Position numbers and translations under genes: made by a program. A model generated the notes under the pieces. It saw nothing but the letters and a program-made list of their open reading frames with translations, searched no databases and was not told the DNA's origin. From assembly GCF_027595985.1 (NCBI RefSeq), contig NC_073311.1:32515057-32579056 (forward strand): DNA of 64,000 nucleotides, given 5' to 3'. Every line of letters starts with the position of its first letter. Positions within the stretch are counted from its first letter, which is position 1. The DNA comes from Sorex araneus (lineage: Eukaryota; Chordata; Mammalia; Eulipotyphla; Soricidae). Of this stretch, positions 23,904-35,667 are shown piece after piece.

Positions 23904-24500
23904 AGAAACTTTTCCAAAGAAGAAATCCGAATGGCTAAGAGGCACATGAGAAATTGTTCAACATCACTAATCATCAGGGAGATGGAGATCAAAACAACAA
24001 TGAGATATCATCTCACACCACAGAGACTGGCCCACATCCCCAAAAACAAAAGCAACCGGTGTTGGTGTGGATGTGGGGAGAAAGGGACTCTCCTTCACTG
24101 CTGGTGGGAATGCCGACTGGTTCAGCCCTTTTGGAAAACAATATGGACGATTCTCAAAAAGTTAGAAATTGAGCTCCCATTTGACCCAGCAATACCACTC
24201 CTGGGAATATATCCCGGAGAGGTAAAAAGGTATAGTAGAGATGACATCTGCATTTCCATGTTCATTGCCTCTCTGTTCACAATAGCCACAATATGGAAAA
24301 AACCAGAGTGCCCGAAAACAGATGATTGGCTAAAGAAACTCTGGTATATTTACACAATGGAATACTATGTAGCTGTCAGGAAACATGAAGTCATGAAATT
24401 TGCATACAAGTGGATCAACATGGAAAGTATCATGTTGAGTGAAATGAGTCAGAAAGAAAGAGACAGACATAGAAAGATTGCACTCATATGTGGAATATAA
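23904..24500 (+). pseudogene. L1 ORF2 C-terminal fragment
   Basis: An open frame of about 199 codons, ending in TAA at 24498-24500, matches the C-terminus of L1 ORF2p. Landmarks are MRYHLTP, the cysteine-rich [33 protein letters not shown], the TMEYY motif and the terminal LICGI. The endonuclease and reverse transcriptase domains are absent because the insertion is 5'-truncated, so it cannot support transposition. The frame is undamaged, in keeping with a young insertion. The first methionine in frame is at 23931, but the frame enters from upstream L1 sequence. Confidence 0.93.
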
Positions 24501-24786
24501 TGTAACTGAGAAGTACAAGTTGGCAACGATGCAACTTCTGGCAGATATCTCTCTGGACTTAGTTACTAAAATACTAAATTACAGAAACCCAAAACTGAGA
24601 GGCCGCTAAGTGTGGTCACTCGACCTCATACCTCTTCATCCTCAGCAATGGAAAACAAATTATCTAATGCTTCCTTTTCAGCAGGTCCGACTTTAGGGGA
24701 GAGACTCTCCAAACAATAAGAGTGAGTTTTGTTGAAATCTTGTATGCAATCAAAGTGAAAGTAAAGTGAAATTTATTAGTTACACA

Positions 24787-24852
24787 GGTGGGGGGGGCTT
24801 AGGGTGGGGGGGCTAGGGGCGTGGGGGGGTTTGGGGTGTGAGGGGGCAGGGT
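24787..24852 (+). repeat. G-rich tract in L1 3' UTR
   Basis: Repeated runs of four to eight G (GGGGGGGG, GGGTGGGGGGG, CGTGGGGGGG, GGGGCAGGG) form a clear G-quadruplex motif on the sense strand. G-rich polypurine tracts are a known feature of mammalian L1 3' UTRs. The complementary tract occurs at 38350-38420. Confidence 0.9.
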
Positions 24853-25025
24853 GGAGCTATACTGGGATTCTTGGTGGTGGAATATGAGCACTGGTGAAGG
24901 GATGGGTATTCGAGCATTGTATAACTGAGATTTAAACCTGAAAACTTTGTAACTTTGTAACTTTCCACAATAAAAAATTAAAAAAAAAACAAAACTGAAG
25001 ATAGTCCAAAAGTCCAACATGTGGA

Positions 25026-25215
25026 CAGGGTCAGAAGAATAGTACAGAGGATAAAACACTTGTCTTGAATGCGGCCAAACCCTGTTCAATCCCATGGATC
25101 ACATATGGTTCCCCAAACCCCACCAGGAGTGATCTCTGAGTGAAGAGCCAAGGGGAAGCTCAGAGAACAGCTGGTTGAAGCTCCCCTACAAATAAAAGTA
25201 GGAATAAAAACAAAA
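25026..25215 (+). mobile_element. SOR type A SINE
   Basis: Full-length but diverged: AGAATAGTACAGAGG from the head, GTTCAATCCCATGG near box B, CCACCAGGAGTGATC in the body, and an A-rich tail. Confidence 0.8.
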
Positions 25216-25599
25216 GACTGGTACACATTGAACTATTCAAAAGCACAATTATAAAATTACATCTTAAATAGTGTAAACTCTGACCATGTAATTTGTTCAA
25301 TTCCTCCTTTGTTTACATGGGTGTAACTTTTAATGCTTTCCTGTTTGCATGCTTTTTAAAAACACTTAATTCAATATGCTTTAAAAGCCAAAGTTTGGGG
25401 GTTTCGTTGGTTAAGTACTTAAAAAATTTAAACAATATTTTCAACTGCACAAAATTTAGGTCTGATATGCTAGTAAGTTTTTTAAAGTCTATGTAGTATA
25501 TACATTTTCATTTTCAACTTAGATTCAAATGGTCATATATTCATAAATCAGATTATGAAACGAATTTGCTGAAATTTGCAAAGTTAAGCGCTCTTTGGT

Positions 25600-25778
25600 T
25601 GGGAAGGGAGGCTTTGGCCACACCCAGCTGTGCTTGGGGCATACTCCTATTCTGTGCTCAGGAGTCAATAATCCATCACAGTGCTCAGGGAACTATACTG
25701 CTTCTGGGGATCAAACCAAGTACAGAAGCATGGAAGGCAAGTGCCTTCCTTCTTATACTATCTTGTCAGCTCAGGTAG
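25600..25778 (-). mobile_element. SOR type A SINE
   Basis: Minus-strand copy: GGCCACACCCAGCTGTGC, CTCAGGAGTCAATAATCC, GGGGATCAAACC. Open frames over it are by-products of the SINE. Confidence 0.8.
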
Positions 25779-27184
25779 AAGTATTATATATTCCACAAGA
25801 ATCTCAGTTCAAAAAGTTATACGTTATCTGGCTTTTTCCACTCGGAGAAATTTGTGTTCTCTCTTAAACATGCATCTCTCTCTCTCTTCTCACAATTCTC
25901 TCAATTTATATTAATCAAAAGTGTACTGCTGCACAAAACATGTTGTGTCACTATATATGTCTTTAAAATTCCGTGTCTTAACACATAAATTATGTTTGCA
26001 TTGGTATAATATTATAGTTAGTGTCCACACAACTATAAATTTGGATCAAATCACAACCAATTTCAAAGTAGGTTTCTGTTATTTACGTATTTTTTTAAAT
26101 AAGAAGAGCCTGGTTTTGCTTCTTACCAAAAGTATATCCTACCAAAAGCATATTCACATTATTTATCACCTAAACAACTATTATTAGCTATGAGTAATAA
26201 TTGAATTTATATTAGCATTTAAAATGATGCCAGTAAATTCATCTTTGTTCTAATAAGTTTTCTAAAATTTTGCTTAATTGCATAAATTGGGAAAATTAAT
26301 TTATAGTTCTCAGAATAATTCTTTTGGCATTTTAGTTAACGATGACATTACTATAAATTTTATGTATTATTTAACAGTTTGAATTTTTTCTTCTATTACT
26401 GGAACTAGCACACTTAGAGCTATTATTTCACTTAATATATGTGTACAAACAAAGCTGTAATTGAAAGTAAGGAATTTGATCAAATTATAAAATCAATCTT
26501 TACAACATAAATTATAAACATACTTGCTGAAGTTGTCTGGGTTCTTAAAATAACTCCTAACTCTAGAAGCAAGTGTTGAGGACTTATGTATTTACTTCAT
26601 AAATAACTTTAAATGCAGTTTTGATCTCCATTTGTTCAGTAATGTCACCATGGTTCTTACATTAGATGGTAAACATCAACAAACAATCTGTGGAATATGT
26701 TTAGCATCAACTTTCTAGAGAAATTAAATGCAGTAGACATTTCACTGATACTGACTTTTGTTTACTTCATGTACCTTGTTGCCAAAATAGTTTGCTCTAA
26801 AAGAAATGAAGTTTAAAAACAAAAATCAAATTGTAACAGAAATATAAAATATTTTCACTGCTGATTGGACAGAAATGCTCAGTATTGACTCCCAATGCAC
26901 ATATAATGCACACAAAAACATTTTTTCCACAATTTCCACTGACTCTGTGGTTCAGTGACTTCATTCTTGCATCTCCTACAGCAGAACGGAGGTTAGATTT
27001 ATCCTATTTTTCACACAACAGAGACTTGTCCTGTGCAAAAATTCCTATTTCTCCTTAGCGTGGAAAGACATAGACATATACAGCTCCTTACTGAATCAGT
27101 CAAGATCCTTAGCAGTCACCTCTGTGCTCAAAGTAGGTAAAGGGATAAACGTGATAACCTTTTAGTATTGCAAATAATAATGTC
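25779..27184. other. Repeat-poor AT-rich DNA
   Basis: No gene or recognisable transposon over about 1.4 kb. A CTCTCTCTCTC run lies at about 25876-25886. Confidence 0.45.
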
Positions 27185-27400
27185 CAAAAGAAAAGAGAGA
27201 AAGAGAGAGAAAGAAGAAAAGTGCCTGCCCTAGAGGCAGGCTGGTAGGAGGGAGGCAGGAGAGATAGTGGGGACATTGATGTTGGGAAATGTATACTGGA
27301 AAAGGGGCAGATGTTGGAACACTGCATGACTGAGACCCACTCATGAACAATTTTATAGCTGTATCTTACAATGATTCAATTAAAAATAAATAAGTAAATA
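27185..27400 (+). mobile_element. Old L1 3' end
   Basis: Purine-rich tract (GAGAAAGAGAGAGAAAG), a GGAGGCAGGAGAG segment, then TATACTGGAAAAGGGGCAGA and GATTCAATTAAAAATAAATAA. This is the same order as other L1 ends here (polypurine, 'ACTGG..AAGGG', terminal GTGATTCAATTAAAA-like end). Confidence 0.7.
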
Positions 27401-27499
27401 ATAGGAAAACATCTAAAAATGAAAAAAGAAGATATTTATTTTCTCTAACAAAAAATTATTTATGGTTATCATTCAAATTTACATAGTAAAAAATAAGAA

Positions 27500-27670
27500 C
27501 TATACAGTCAGGGAGGTGCTTTTCTTGCTGCCTTAACTGGGAGTTTGATCCCAGGTTATGTCACACTGGAACTTCCCTCACCTTGTCCGGGATCTCGAGA
27601 AGTAAATGCTGAGGACAGAGCCAGGAGTAATCCCTGAATACAGCTTGGTATAAACCCCAAACAACACAAA
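27500..27670 (+). mobile_element. SOR type A SINE
   Basis: Diverged copy with GTTTGATCCCAGGT at box B, GACAGAGCCAGGAGTAATCC in the body and an A-rich end. Confidence 0.7.
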
Positions 27671-28293
27671 TTCATCTTTACTGCACATGCTTCTTACACC
27701 CACCAATCAGAAGATCACCAAAGCTAGACTTTACGTAGCATATCACATATATTTTAGTGCAATAACTGAAAATACTATTATTTTAAAAACAGGTAAGAGG
27801 GGTAGGTAGATAACACAGGAGTTATGTTGGTGCTTGTGATGCAGGAGTGACAGCTGCTACTCTCAGAGTCCTCCATGGGTACCAGTTTCCACAATACCTT
27901 CCGGAATGAAAACATTAAGTATAAAGAGTTGCTCAAACTCAGAGTTAGAAGACAAAACGTTTATTGGAACATACAAGAGAAGGAAACTTCCTTTCCAGGA
28001 AGAGATTTACTGTAGAATTAACAATGGTTTATTTTGTGATTATTTTTTCTTTAATTGGAAAACGGGGTACTTGTGTAAGCAGTCCGTGACAGGCATGATA
28101 CAGAGAATGTGAGGGTTTTATAGAATATCTGTCATGTTTGGGGCCTTTTAGAAGATCTATTTGTCCATTTGACCCATTTGCCTTAGACATTGGACATTCT
28201 GTCCAATCTGGGGCAGAATTTATGGTCTTGGTAAGCTGTTAGCTTCCCATTAATCAGAAAGAGCCAGGAATCTGGGGTCTGAGCATTATTAGT

Positions 28294-28545
28294 CACTGCC
28301 ATTGTCACTGTCATTCCCTTGCTCATCAATTTGCTCGAGCAGGCACCAGCAACGTCTCCATTGTGAAACTTGTTGTTACTGTTTTTGGCATATAAAATAC
28401 GCCACAGCTAGCTTGCCAGGCTCTGCCGTGGGGGCAAGATACTCTTGGTGTCTTGCCAGACTCGCTGAAAGGGGTAGAGGAATCGAACCCAGGTTGGCCA
28501 CGTGCAAGGCAAATGCCCTACCCACTGGGCTATTACTCCGGCCCA
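28294..28545 (-). mobile_element. SOR type B SINE with perfect target duplication
   Basis: Complete minus-strand copy including box B (complement GAATCGAACCC). AGCATTATTAGT is duplicated exactly at 28282-28293 and 28546-28557. There is no poly(A); the tail is the complement of GACAGTGACAATGGCAGTG. Confidence 0.96.
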
Positions 28546-28599
28546 AGCATTATTAGTACGGTGGGTAATTTACCTTGTAAAAAATAATTAGTGCAGCCT

Positions 28600-28735
28600 C
28601 AAAAAAGACTGTTCTGGACGACTGAATCCCTAAGCCCTACCAGGAGTGTTCCCTGACCACAGAATCACGAGTAAGTCCTGAGTACTTCTGGGCATGCCTC
28701 TTCCCAACAAACAAACAAACACACAAAACAACCTG
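28600..28735 (+). mobile_element. Old SOR type A SINE
   Basis: CCCTACCAGGAGTGTTCCCTG and GAGTAAGTCCTGAGTAC from the body, ending in a (CAAA)n tail at 28709-28730. Confidence 0.65.
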
Positions 28736-28737
28736 CG

Positions 28738-28872
28738 TCTAGGCTTGCTCTTCAAGCTGGTGTTTTCCTTGAACTTGTATCTGCTTGCTCTTCTCTATGA
28801 GTTCTCTTGATCAAATTCTCCCTCTTACTTTGCTTTCACATCTAATGAGTTTCAATAAAATATTATAAAAAA
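28738..28872 (+). mobile_element. Poly(A) retroposon fragment related to the 9.2-kb element
   Basis: T/C-rich sequence (CCTTGAACTTGTATCTG) ends in CAATAAAATATT and a short poly(A). The order of motifs parallels the last 130 bp of 9230-9490 (CTTGAGCTTGTTATTC, then TGAATAAAATCT). Similarity is loose. Confidence 0.4.
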
Positions 28873-28873
28873 A

Positions 28874-29058
28874 GTCACTGTCACTGTCATCCCGTTTCTC
28901 ATCGATTTGTTCGAGCGAGCACCACTAACGTCTCTCATTGAGAGACTTATTGTTACTGTTTTTGGCATATCCAATATGCACGGGTAGCTTGCCAGGCTCT
29001 GTCGTGCGGGCTCGATACTCTCAGTAGCTTGCCGGGCTCTCAGAGAGGGGCAGAGGAA
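28874..29058 (-). mobile_element. SOR type B SINE, 5'-truncated
   Basis: The tail and body are well preserved, but the copy ends before the tRNA-like head (last match is the complement of CCTCTGCCCCTCTCTGAG). A 5' truncation like this fits target-primed reverse transcription. Confidence 0.88.
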
Positions 29059-29211
29059 ACAAAATAAGTAAAGAGCCAAAAAATCTTCAGTTATGTAAGA
29101 AACATAGGGTGGGGACAATTAAATTAGAGCTGCTCACAGCACCTGGCAAATAGGAAACTAAGTCTTCCTTTTTCTATTTTTTCCCATAAATAGGTTTATT
29201 TTATTGGTCTT

Positions 29212-29300
29212 ATATATTTTTTAAATTTTTTATTAGTTAATCACTGTGGGGTACAGTTACAGATTTACAACCTTTCGTGCCTTGTGTTTCAGTTATACAA
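29212..29300 (-). mobile_element. L1 3' terminal fragment
   Basis: The T-rich start, then TTAGTTAATCACTGTGGGGTACAG split by mutations and CAGTTATACAATGATTGAG, is the complement of the L1 end. Very short. Confidence 0.6.
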
Positions 29301-29618
29301 TGATTGAGTAGCTGTAAGTCTTCCTTTTTCATTTGCATGGGCCAACCCAGTTGATGTTGGGGACCTCAAGCATTACAAGTTGTACAGCCATACTGCAGTT
29401 TAGGGCCCCCTCATTGAACTTACAACTAGAAATCGAGCACCACATAGGAGACCCTCCTTCCAAACACTCCACCCCACAAAAGAAATGCATATGATCATAT
29501 ATCTGAGAGAATGAAGCTTTTCTAATAACTTTTACAGACCGGCATATATTCCACCTGTCTCTATCAAGCTTAATTGTTTCATTTCTAGAAAACAGTAGTT
29601 TAAAAAAGTTCTCTGTTC

Positions 29619-29790
29619 TGGGGCTGAAGTGATAGCACAATGGGTAGGGCATTTGCCTTGCAAGCGACCAACCTGGGTTCTATTCCTCCCAGCATCACAT
29701 GTGGTCCCCTGAGCACCGCCAGGGGTAATTCCTGAGTATAGAGCCAGAAGTAATCACTGTGCATCTCCAGGTGTGACACAAAAAGAAAAA
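29619..29790 (+). mobile_element. SOR type A SINE
   Basis: Complete, fairly young copy: GGGGCTGAAGTGATAGCACA, GTTCTATTCC at box B, AGGTGTGACACAAAAAG end. CTCTGTT on both sides may be a short target duplication. Confidence 0.92.
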
Positions 29791-31959
29791 AATACTCTGT
29801 TTAATATGCATGTTAAGGAAATTTAAAATTCTAAACTGAGGCATCTGAAGTACACAAGTATTCAAAATAATTTACTATCTGTAAATTGGAAAATTCTAAT
29901 TGGATGATAGGATAATTAGATAGCTAAAGAACTATTTTATCTTTTTATCCCTCCATTAGCTAACCAATGTGACAATGCTATATTCTACTGCTATGCTTAT
30001 TAGCTCAGTAACTCTTATTCCTCAGAAGTTCTACAGTGTATTACAATGACTCTAGTTCTTTTCATTTGTGGAGTCAATATATCTAACAAAACCAACTGAC
30101 ATTTTGTTTAATATAGATGTATATTTAGTAAAGTAAGCATGGGGTAAGAAATACTTGAATTCAAATAGAATACAATAAGTATCACTTTTGATTTTTCTTC
30201 CTCTGACTCAGCCATCTTATTAGAAATAAAGCTTACTTTATTTTGCAGTGGTAATAAAAACATTGTGTTTTGACTTAAACCATCTGTACTTTGGATCTCT
30301 AAACTATTGTAGATGAATGAAAATCAGTCTTATGCCATCTTCTATAGGAAGAACAATACGGTAATGTCGTTTTCACATTTCCAATCATAGCTTATTATTC
30401 TCATTTCCTCAGCCTCTTCTCCTCCATATATGTTCTCTATTTAAATTTAATTTGAGCAATTAGACCAAAACATATTTTGCATCTTCCTTTGTCTTTATGA
30501 TTTCTATTTAATGGTTGTTACCGTGACATGAACAAATTAAGTTGTGAATAATTGAGCATTTTGCATTACAATAATGCCAATAATATTAGCTGATCATAAC
30601 ATAATCATTTGGCTTGTTCAAAGCAATCTAGCCATTAAGATGGGAAAAAAATGTCAGAAACTGTTAATTACTGTTTTTTTCAATGAGTTAGATAACTGTC
30701 TTAGGCAATTATTTTAATTACTATTTTAAAACTCAAGTATATAAAATAAAATTTCAGGTTATTTATTCAGCATCTAAATTGCAGAAGTTTTGCATAGAAA
30801 TTTGCTGAGGGGTTTTACAGGGGGATTTGCAGGAAACTTCAAAAGAATCAATGAGCATTAGACTCTTAGGTTAAAGCTCTGGTTATGCCATTAAAGATAA
30901 TGCCATTATATCACTTGAGCTACATTGTGTGAAGTCAGCAGCTTCAGCCAACAAATGAGGGATAGACCGTGTTCTCAAGTTTTATACCACTTTGAAATTT
31001 ACCAATAGCCTTTTGAGAGAGGAATTGATGTACATTGAAGAAACCCTTAAAGCCTGAAAGTGCTTTTTCAACTCCATATAATTTCTGTGTATCTGGTTAA
31101 TACTTTCTTAATCTCTGTGTTTTAGCTAAAATACCACTTTCTCCCTTTCGCTTTTTCTATCACCCCAAATAAGATTGTGGTGCTTACTCTGTGCTCATAA
31201 AGCATTCTGTGCTCACCTCCATCACAGAAATGATCAGCTTCAACTTATTGCTTACCTACATATATTATTAAAAATAAAATCTCACTTAAACCTAAAATGA
31301 GGCCTTAATCATACTGTATCTTTAACATGTCACATAATATCCATAATGAGTAAGTGCAGAGTAAATGTGTTGAATGAAGGTAACATAGAAGTCTGAGTTT
31401 ATAAAAATATCTCACATTTGTATAATTTGAGTTAAATGATTAAGTTTTTACAAATATAAATAAAAATTTGATTGTTACTTTTATTAGAAAAATTAAACTT
31501 TAAATACTGACACTTGATCATGATTCTCTTTATCCTTAAATAGTTTTCTATTTTCTTTCTTTAATTACTTGAAAAAAATATGACTAGTGTTAGAAATGTA
31601 ATATGTTTGGATAGAAAGGAGAGATACTTATTGTTTTTAAAATAAATAAAACATTTATCATTGAAAATGACTTGAAATTTGAATTTGTTCCCTAGTACAA
31701 CAATGAAATAGGGGAAAAATGACAAAATAATCTTCCATTGAAAATTTAAATATGTAAGGACAGTGCTCATGTACTCAGCCCGAAGAATTAACTAATATAT
31801 AAAGTTTACATCTTTAAAGTTACTTGCTTAAGTTGTTCTTGACTTTTAAATAATAACTAAAATTAGGGTAAGAATATATATTGAAAAGAAAACAAAATAA
31901 TTCTGTCTTTTTAGCAACCTATAAAGCCCTTATTTAAACCCACCTATCCTCTCTGTCTC
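29791..31959. other. Long repeat-free non-coding stretch
   Basis: More than 2 kb with no recognisable SOR or L1. It holds many TAATTA-type motifs (for example 30530-30720). No convincing coding frame. Possibly regulatory. Confidence 0.45.
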
Positions 31960-32165
31960 TGTATATATGTATATGTATGTATTGTAAATGCATGTATGCA
32001 CATGCATGTATACAGACATATCATATATGCATGTATATGTATACATGCATGTATACAGGTATGTATACATGTATGCATTTGTATATGCATGTATATGTTT
32101 ATATGTAGTATATATGCATATATTATACATTTGTATGTATGTGTGTGGATATATAGATAGATGCA
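31960..32165. repeat. Alternating purine-pyrimidine TATG/CATG tract
   Basis: About 200 bp of TATATG, ATGCATG and TATACA units, nearly strictly alternating purine and pyrimidine. Open frames through it on both strands encode repeats of M/Y/I/C and are not genes. Confidence 0.92.
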
Positions 32166-34621
32166 TCTGCTGGAAAGCGAAGAATGTTTGGAATATGTGC
32201 AATAAATGTAAATGTGTATCTTGTTAAATTTTATGCTTGTTCACAGTGTATTAAAAAGAGTCTTTTTTTCCCCAAAGTATAAAGTATGGCAAGGCACCAT
32301 GATTCTTCTAACTGAATCTTTCTTGAGATGCATTCTTTATATATCAAAGGTCAAACTTACTGACTTGCTCTGCACAGGAAATGAAAAGCAAATTCTAAGA
32401 AAATAGGTTAAAAATGCTACATGCTTCAGGACATAAGGCATACCCAAAAGAGCTATCCTAACAAGAATCATAGTATAGAAACAAGGAATGGCACAGTGCA
32501 AATAATTTGACCTAAATTAGAAACAGTCCTGTAGAAATCCTTCCTTGTTTGAGGTAGAAATCCTTCTTTTAGGGTCAGAAGTTCTTTTCATTGTTTTTGA
32601 AAGCAATATAATAAACTTTTTAGAAGCTATGTTTAATCTGTTTTCACTTTCTTAGGCTTAAATAGGTTACAAATTTTACAAAATTTGAAAACACTTGTAT
32701 TATCATGGGGTAGATATGCTTATTGAGTCATTCATTTTTATTAATCTGGGCCTAACTATCAAATACTAGTAGGACATTTCTTCTGGGTGACTGTATTACA
32801 GCGATATTTGAGCATTTTTTATTATTAAACTTCTAAAATGGAAAAAATCATTGTTCTAAGTGAAAAATGAAATAAACATTTTAAAGCTTAACGTGCAAAA
32901 TATTTCATTTTCAAACTATGTCAGAAAACTTAAAATGGCTAATTAATAAGCATGTACCTTTTAATTTTTTAAGAAGTGCATTTTCCTAAGAGTAACTAAA
33001 GACTTCGTACTTCTGACTGCCCAAACACATCCCTGTAAAATAGATAAAAGCGGTGAAGCATATTTGAATTTTTATTGGAAGACAAGTGTCATTAAGTTTC
33101 AAGAGCAACTGTTGTGTAGATGAAGGAAAATGGGTTTGGAAATCAATTCCTGACCATTGCCTCAATTTACTAACTGTGTGATCTTATTCACGTTAGAAGT
33201 TCTTTTTTGAATTTCTTCTGGAAATGAGGGTTAAAAACTATAGGAAAGTATGTAGCAAAGGTCAAGATTCAATTTTCTCTCTTGCTTTCCTTTACCATGC
33301 AAAAATTTGATCATCAAAGTGTCTATTAGTGAGTTAATAAACCAAATAGTAACAAATATTAGTGTCTCAAATGTTGTTGAAATTCCTGAATCCAACTCCA
33401 TCCTTCCATACGTGATGTGACATAAGGCAGACCCAAACTAGTTAAGTAATTTGCCCAAGGTCACTGCAGCTCAACCAGAAATAAACTGTTTCTCTGAAAT
33501 TATACTCAATTGTTTATTACAGTTGCAACTTCGTTAGAGGTACACTATCTATATAAAAGTTTTGTAGCTTCTTAAGCAATTGGCCTACTGAATAACAGTC
33601 TTGAAAATGATGTGTATATTTCTAATTCTAATCATATCACTGGTTCACCCAGCAACCAAATTTAGGAAAATTATTTATGATCATCTCTTCTTCCCCTACA
33701 TAAAAATAGAAAAACTGGTAAGAATTCATAAAGATCTTCATCTGGAGCTAAGAATTGCATTCCTCCACATCACGGTAGTGATTGAAAAAAATGAAAAGAA
33801 ACAATCTCCAAAATTGAAATTATAAACATCATTTAGCTGAAAAAGGACACATTAAGGAAATTTTGTCAGATGAGAGAGCAAAAAGTAAAATAGGAAATTA
33901 TTATGCAAGCAACTTATAAACGTTTTTTCTTAAAATTCTAAAAGCACCTGACAGCATCCTGACATAAGCTCTTATTGCCTTAAATCCAGGTTTGACATAC
34001 TGCTCTGGAACTACTTATTAGAATATTGAATAAATCCGTGGGCGTGTAGAGAAGGCAGTCTCTTTATTTTTTCTTCCCACTTAGAGAGAGAAATTATATT
34101 CTCTCTAGACTGATTTATAGAGTCTACCAGATGAAACCTTTTCATAAATTAAAAAAGGAGTCAGAAAACTCAGTTATAGACTGAAAAATTTATTACAGTA
34201 TTTCTTTTTACCCAACTACCTTTATTTCTCACATATAGCACTTCCTTGCATAAAAACATCATTTTCTTGAAATGTTCTCCATCTACAGTGTTTCTGTAAA
34301 AATATAAATTATGAACCAATCAATGTGTGTAAAATTTAAAAAGAATCATAGAGTCAATCTTAGCAAGAAGAAAATTGAAGAACATATTAGAAAACATAGA
34401 CTTTCCTCCACACCTCCAAATTACTGGATTTAAAACTGAATTAAAAGTATATTAGTTTTTCATGGTGATTAAATTGTATTTTCAAACTGGTAGCTGGATT
34501 AAAAATAAATATGTGTGCTCTGTTTCAGAGGAAAACTTTCAATTGTGTTGAGAAATAGAGATAAAAACAATGAGCTATCCTTAAAAGATAGAAAAAATAC
34601 AAGAATTTATGAATCCTACAT
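32166..34621. other. Repeat-free non-coding stretch
   Basis: About 2.4 kb without recognisable transposons. A 73-codon frame near 33607-33825 begins with a hydrophobic, signal-like segment, but nothing else supports a gene. Confidence 0.45.
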
Positions 34622-34866
34622 TTCCAGAGCACAGTAGGTAGGGGCTTATGCCTTGCACACGGCCGACCCAGGTTCAATTCTTCCATCCCTCTCAGGAGCC
34701 TGGTAAGCTATCAAGAGTATCATGCCCGCAGGACAGAGCCTGGCAAGCTACCTTTGGCTTATTTGATATGCAAATAATACTAACAATTAGTCTCACAATG
34801 GAGAGGTTACTGGTGATTTCTCGGGGAAATGGATGAACAATGGGACAACAGTGCTACAGTGCTACC
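34622..34866 (+). mobile_element. SOR type B SINE, left arm of an inverted pair
   Basis: The head is degraded (AGAGCACAGTAGGTAGG); box B reads GTTCAATTC. The body is complete, with a tail of the CAGTGCTA type. A second type B copy lies opposite at 34905-35161. Confidence 0.9.
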
Positions 34867-34904
34867 TTTCCAGAATGAAATCATTGTTTTGGCTATGTAT
34901 CATA

Positions 34905-35161
34905 GCACTGTAGCACTGCAGCACTGTTATCCCTTTGTTCATCGATTTGCCCGAGAGGGCACCAGTAACCTCTCCATTGTGAGACTTGTTGTTACTGTTT
35001 TTGGCATATAGAATATAAGCCAAGGGTAGCTTGCCAGGCTCTGCCATGAGGGCATGATACTCTTAGTAGCTTACCAGGCTCTCCCAGAGGGACAGAGGAA
35101 TCAAACCTTGATTGGCTGCATGCAAGGCAAACTCTCTACCTGCTGTGCTATCACTCTAGTT
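34905..35161 (-). mobile_element. SOR type B SINE, right arm of an inverted pair
   Basis: Complete minus-strand copy with exact duplication TATGTATCATA at 34894-34904 and 35162-35172. The tail is of the CAGTGCTA type. It inserted about 25 bp from the tail of the plus-strand copy. Confidence 0.95.
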
Positions 35162-35403
35162 TATGTATCATAACTAAAATTTTTGATAAGCATAAAAGTT
35201 ACATTTTGGGGGCAATATTTCTGTGAACTAAATTATATATATATAAGAATAATTGCTTTATTATAGTATACTTTGAATATGTTAGGTTAAATATTAAAAA
35301 TACTGAAAAGAATGATCACAAAGTTGGAAAAATGTTTAAAACAATAAAACTAATTTATAATAAAGTATCATATACCCGATTTTACAGTAAATTCTGAACA
35401 TTG

Positions 35404-35667
35404 ATATTAAAATATCACTGTATCACTGTCATCCCATTGTTTGTTGATTTACTCGAGCAGGCACCAGTAACATCTCTACTACACTCAGCCCTCAAACTTT
35501 AGCAGCCTTTCCTTACTAGTTTTTCCCAACAATTGGAGGCTTTTTCAGGGTCAAGGGAATGAGACCTATTGTTACTGTTTTTGGCATATTGAATACATTA
35601 TGGTTAGCTTGCCAGGCTCTGCCGTTCGGGCGTGATACTCTTGGTAGCTTGCTGGGCTCTCCTAGAG

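Larger units (their letters stand above)
23902..24989 (+). mobile_element. Young 5'-truncated L1 retrotransposon
   Basis: This insertion of about 1.09 kb holds the last part of L1 ORF2, a 3' UTR and a poly(A) tail preceded by AATAAA. A duplication CAAAACTGA occurs at 23893-23901 and 24990-24998. The UTR carries a strong G-rich tract near its end. A minus-strand copy at 38225-38874 is almost identical over the shared part, which suggests a recently active L1 lineage. Confidence 0.95.

Noticed and set aside
31930..32227. Frames of about 80-90 codons encoding Y/M/I/C repeats
   Set aside because: By-product of the alternating TATG/CATG tract.
33601..33825. Short frame beginning with a signal-peptide-like hydrophobic segment
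   Set aside because: AT-rich DNA often yields hydrophobic peptides. No homologue, promoter or splice evidence seen.
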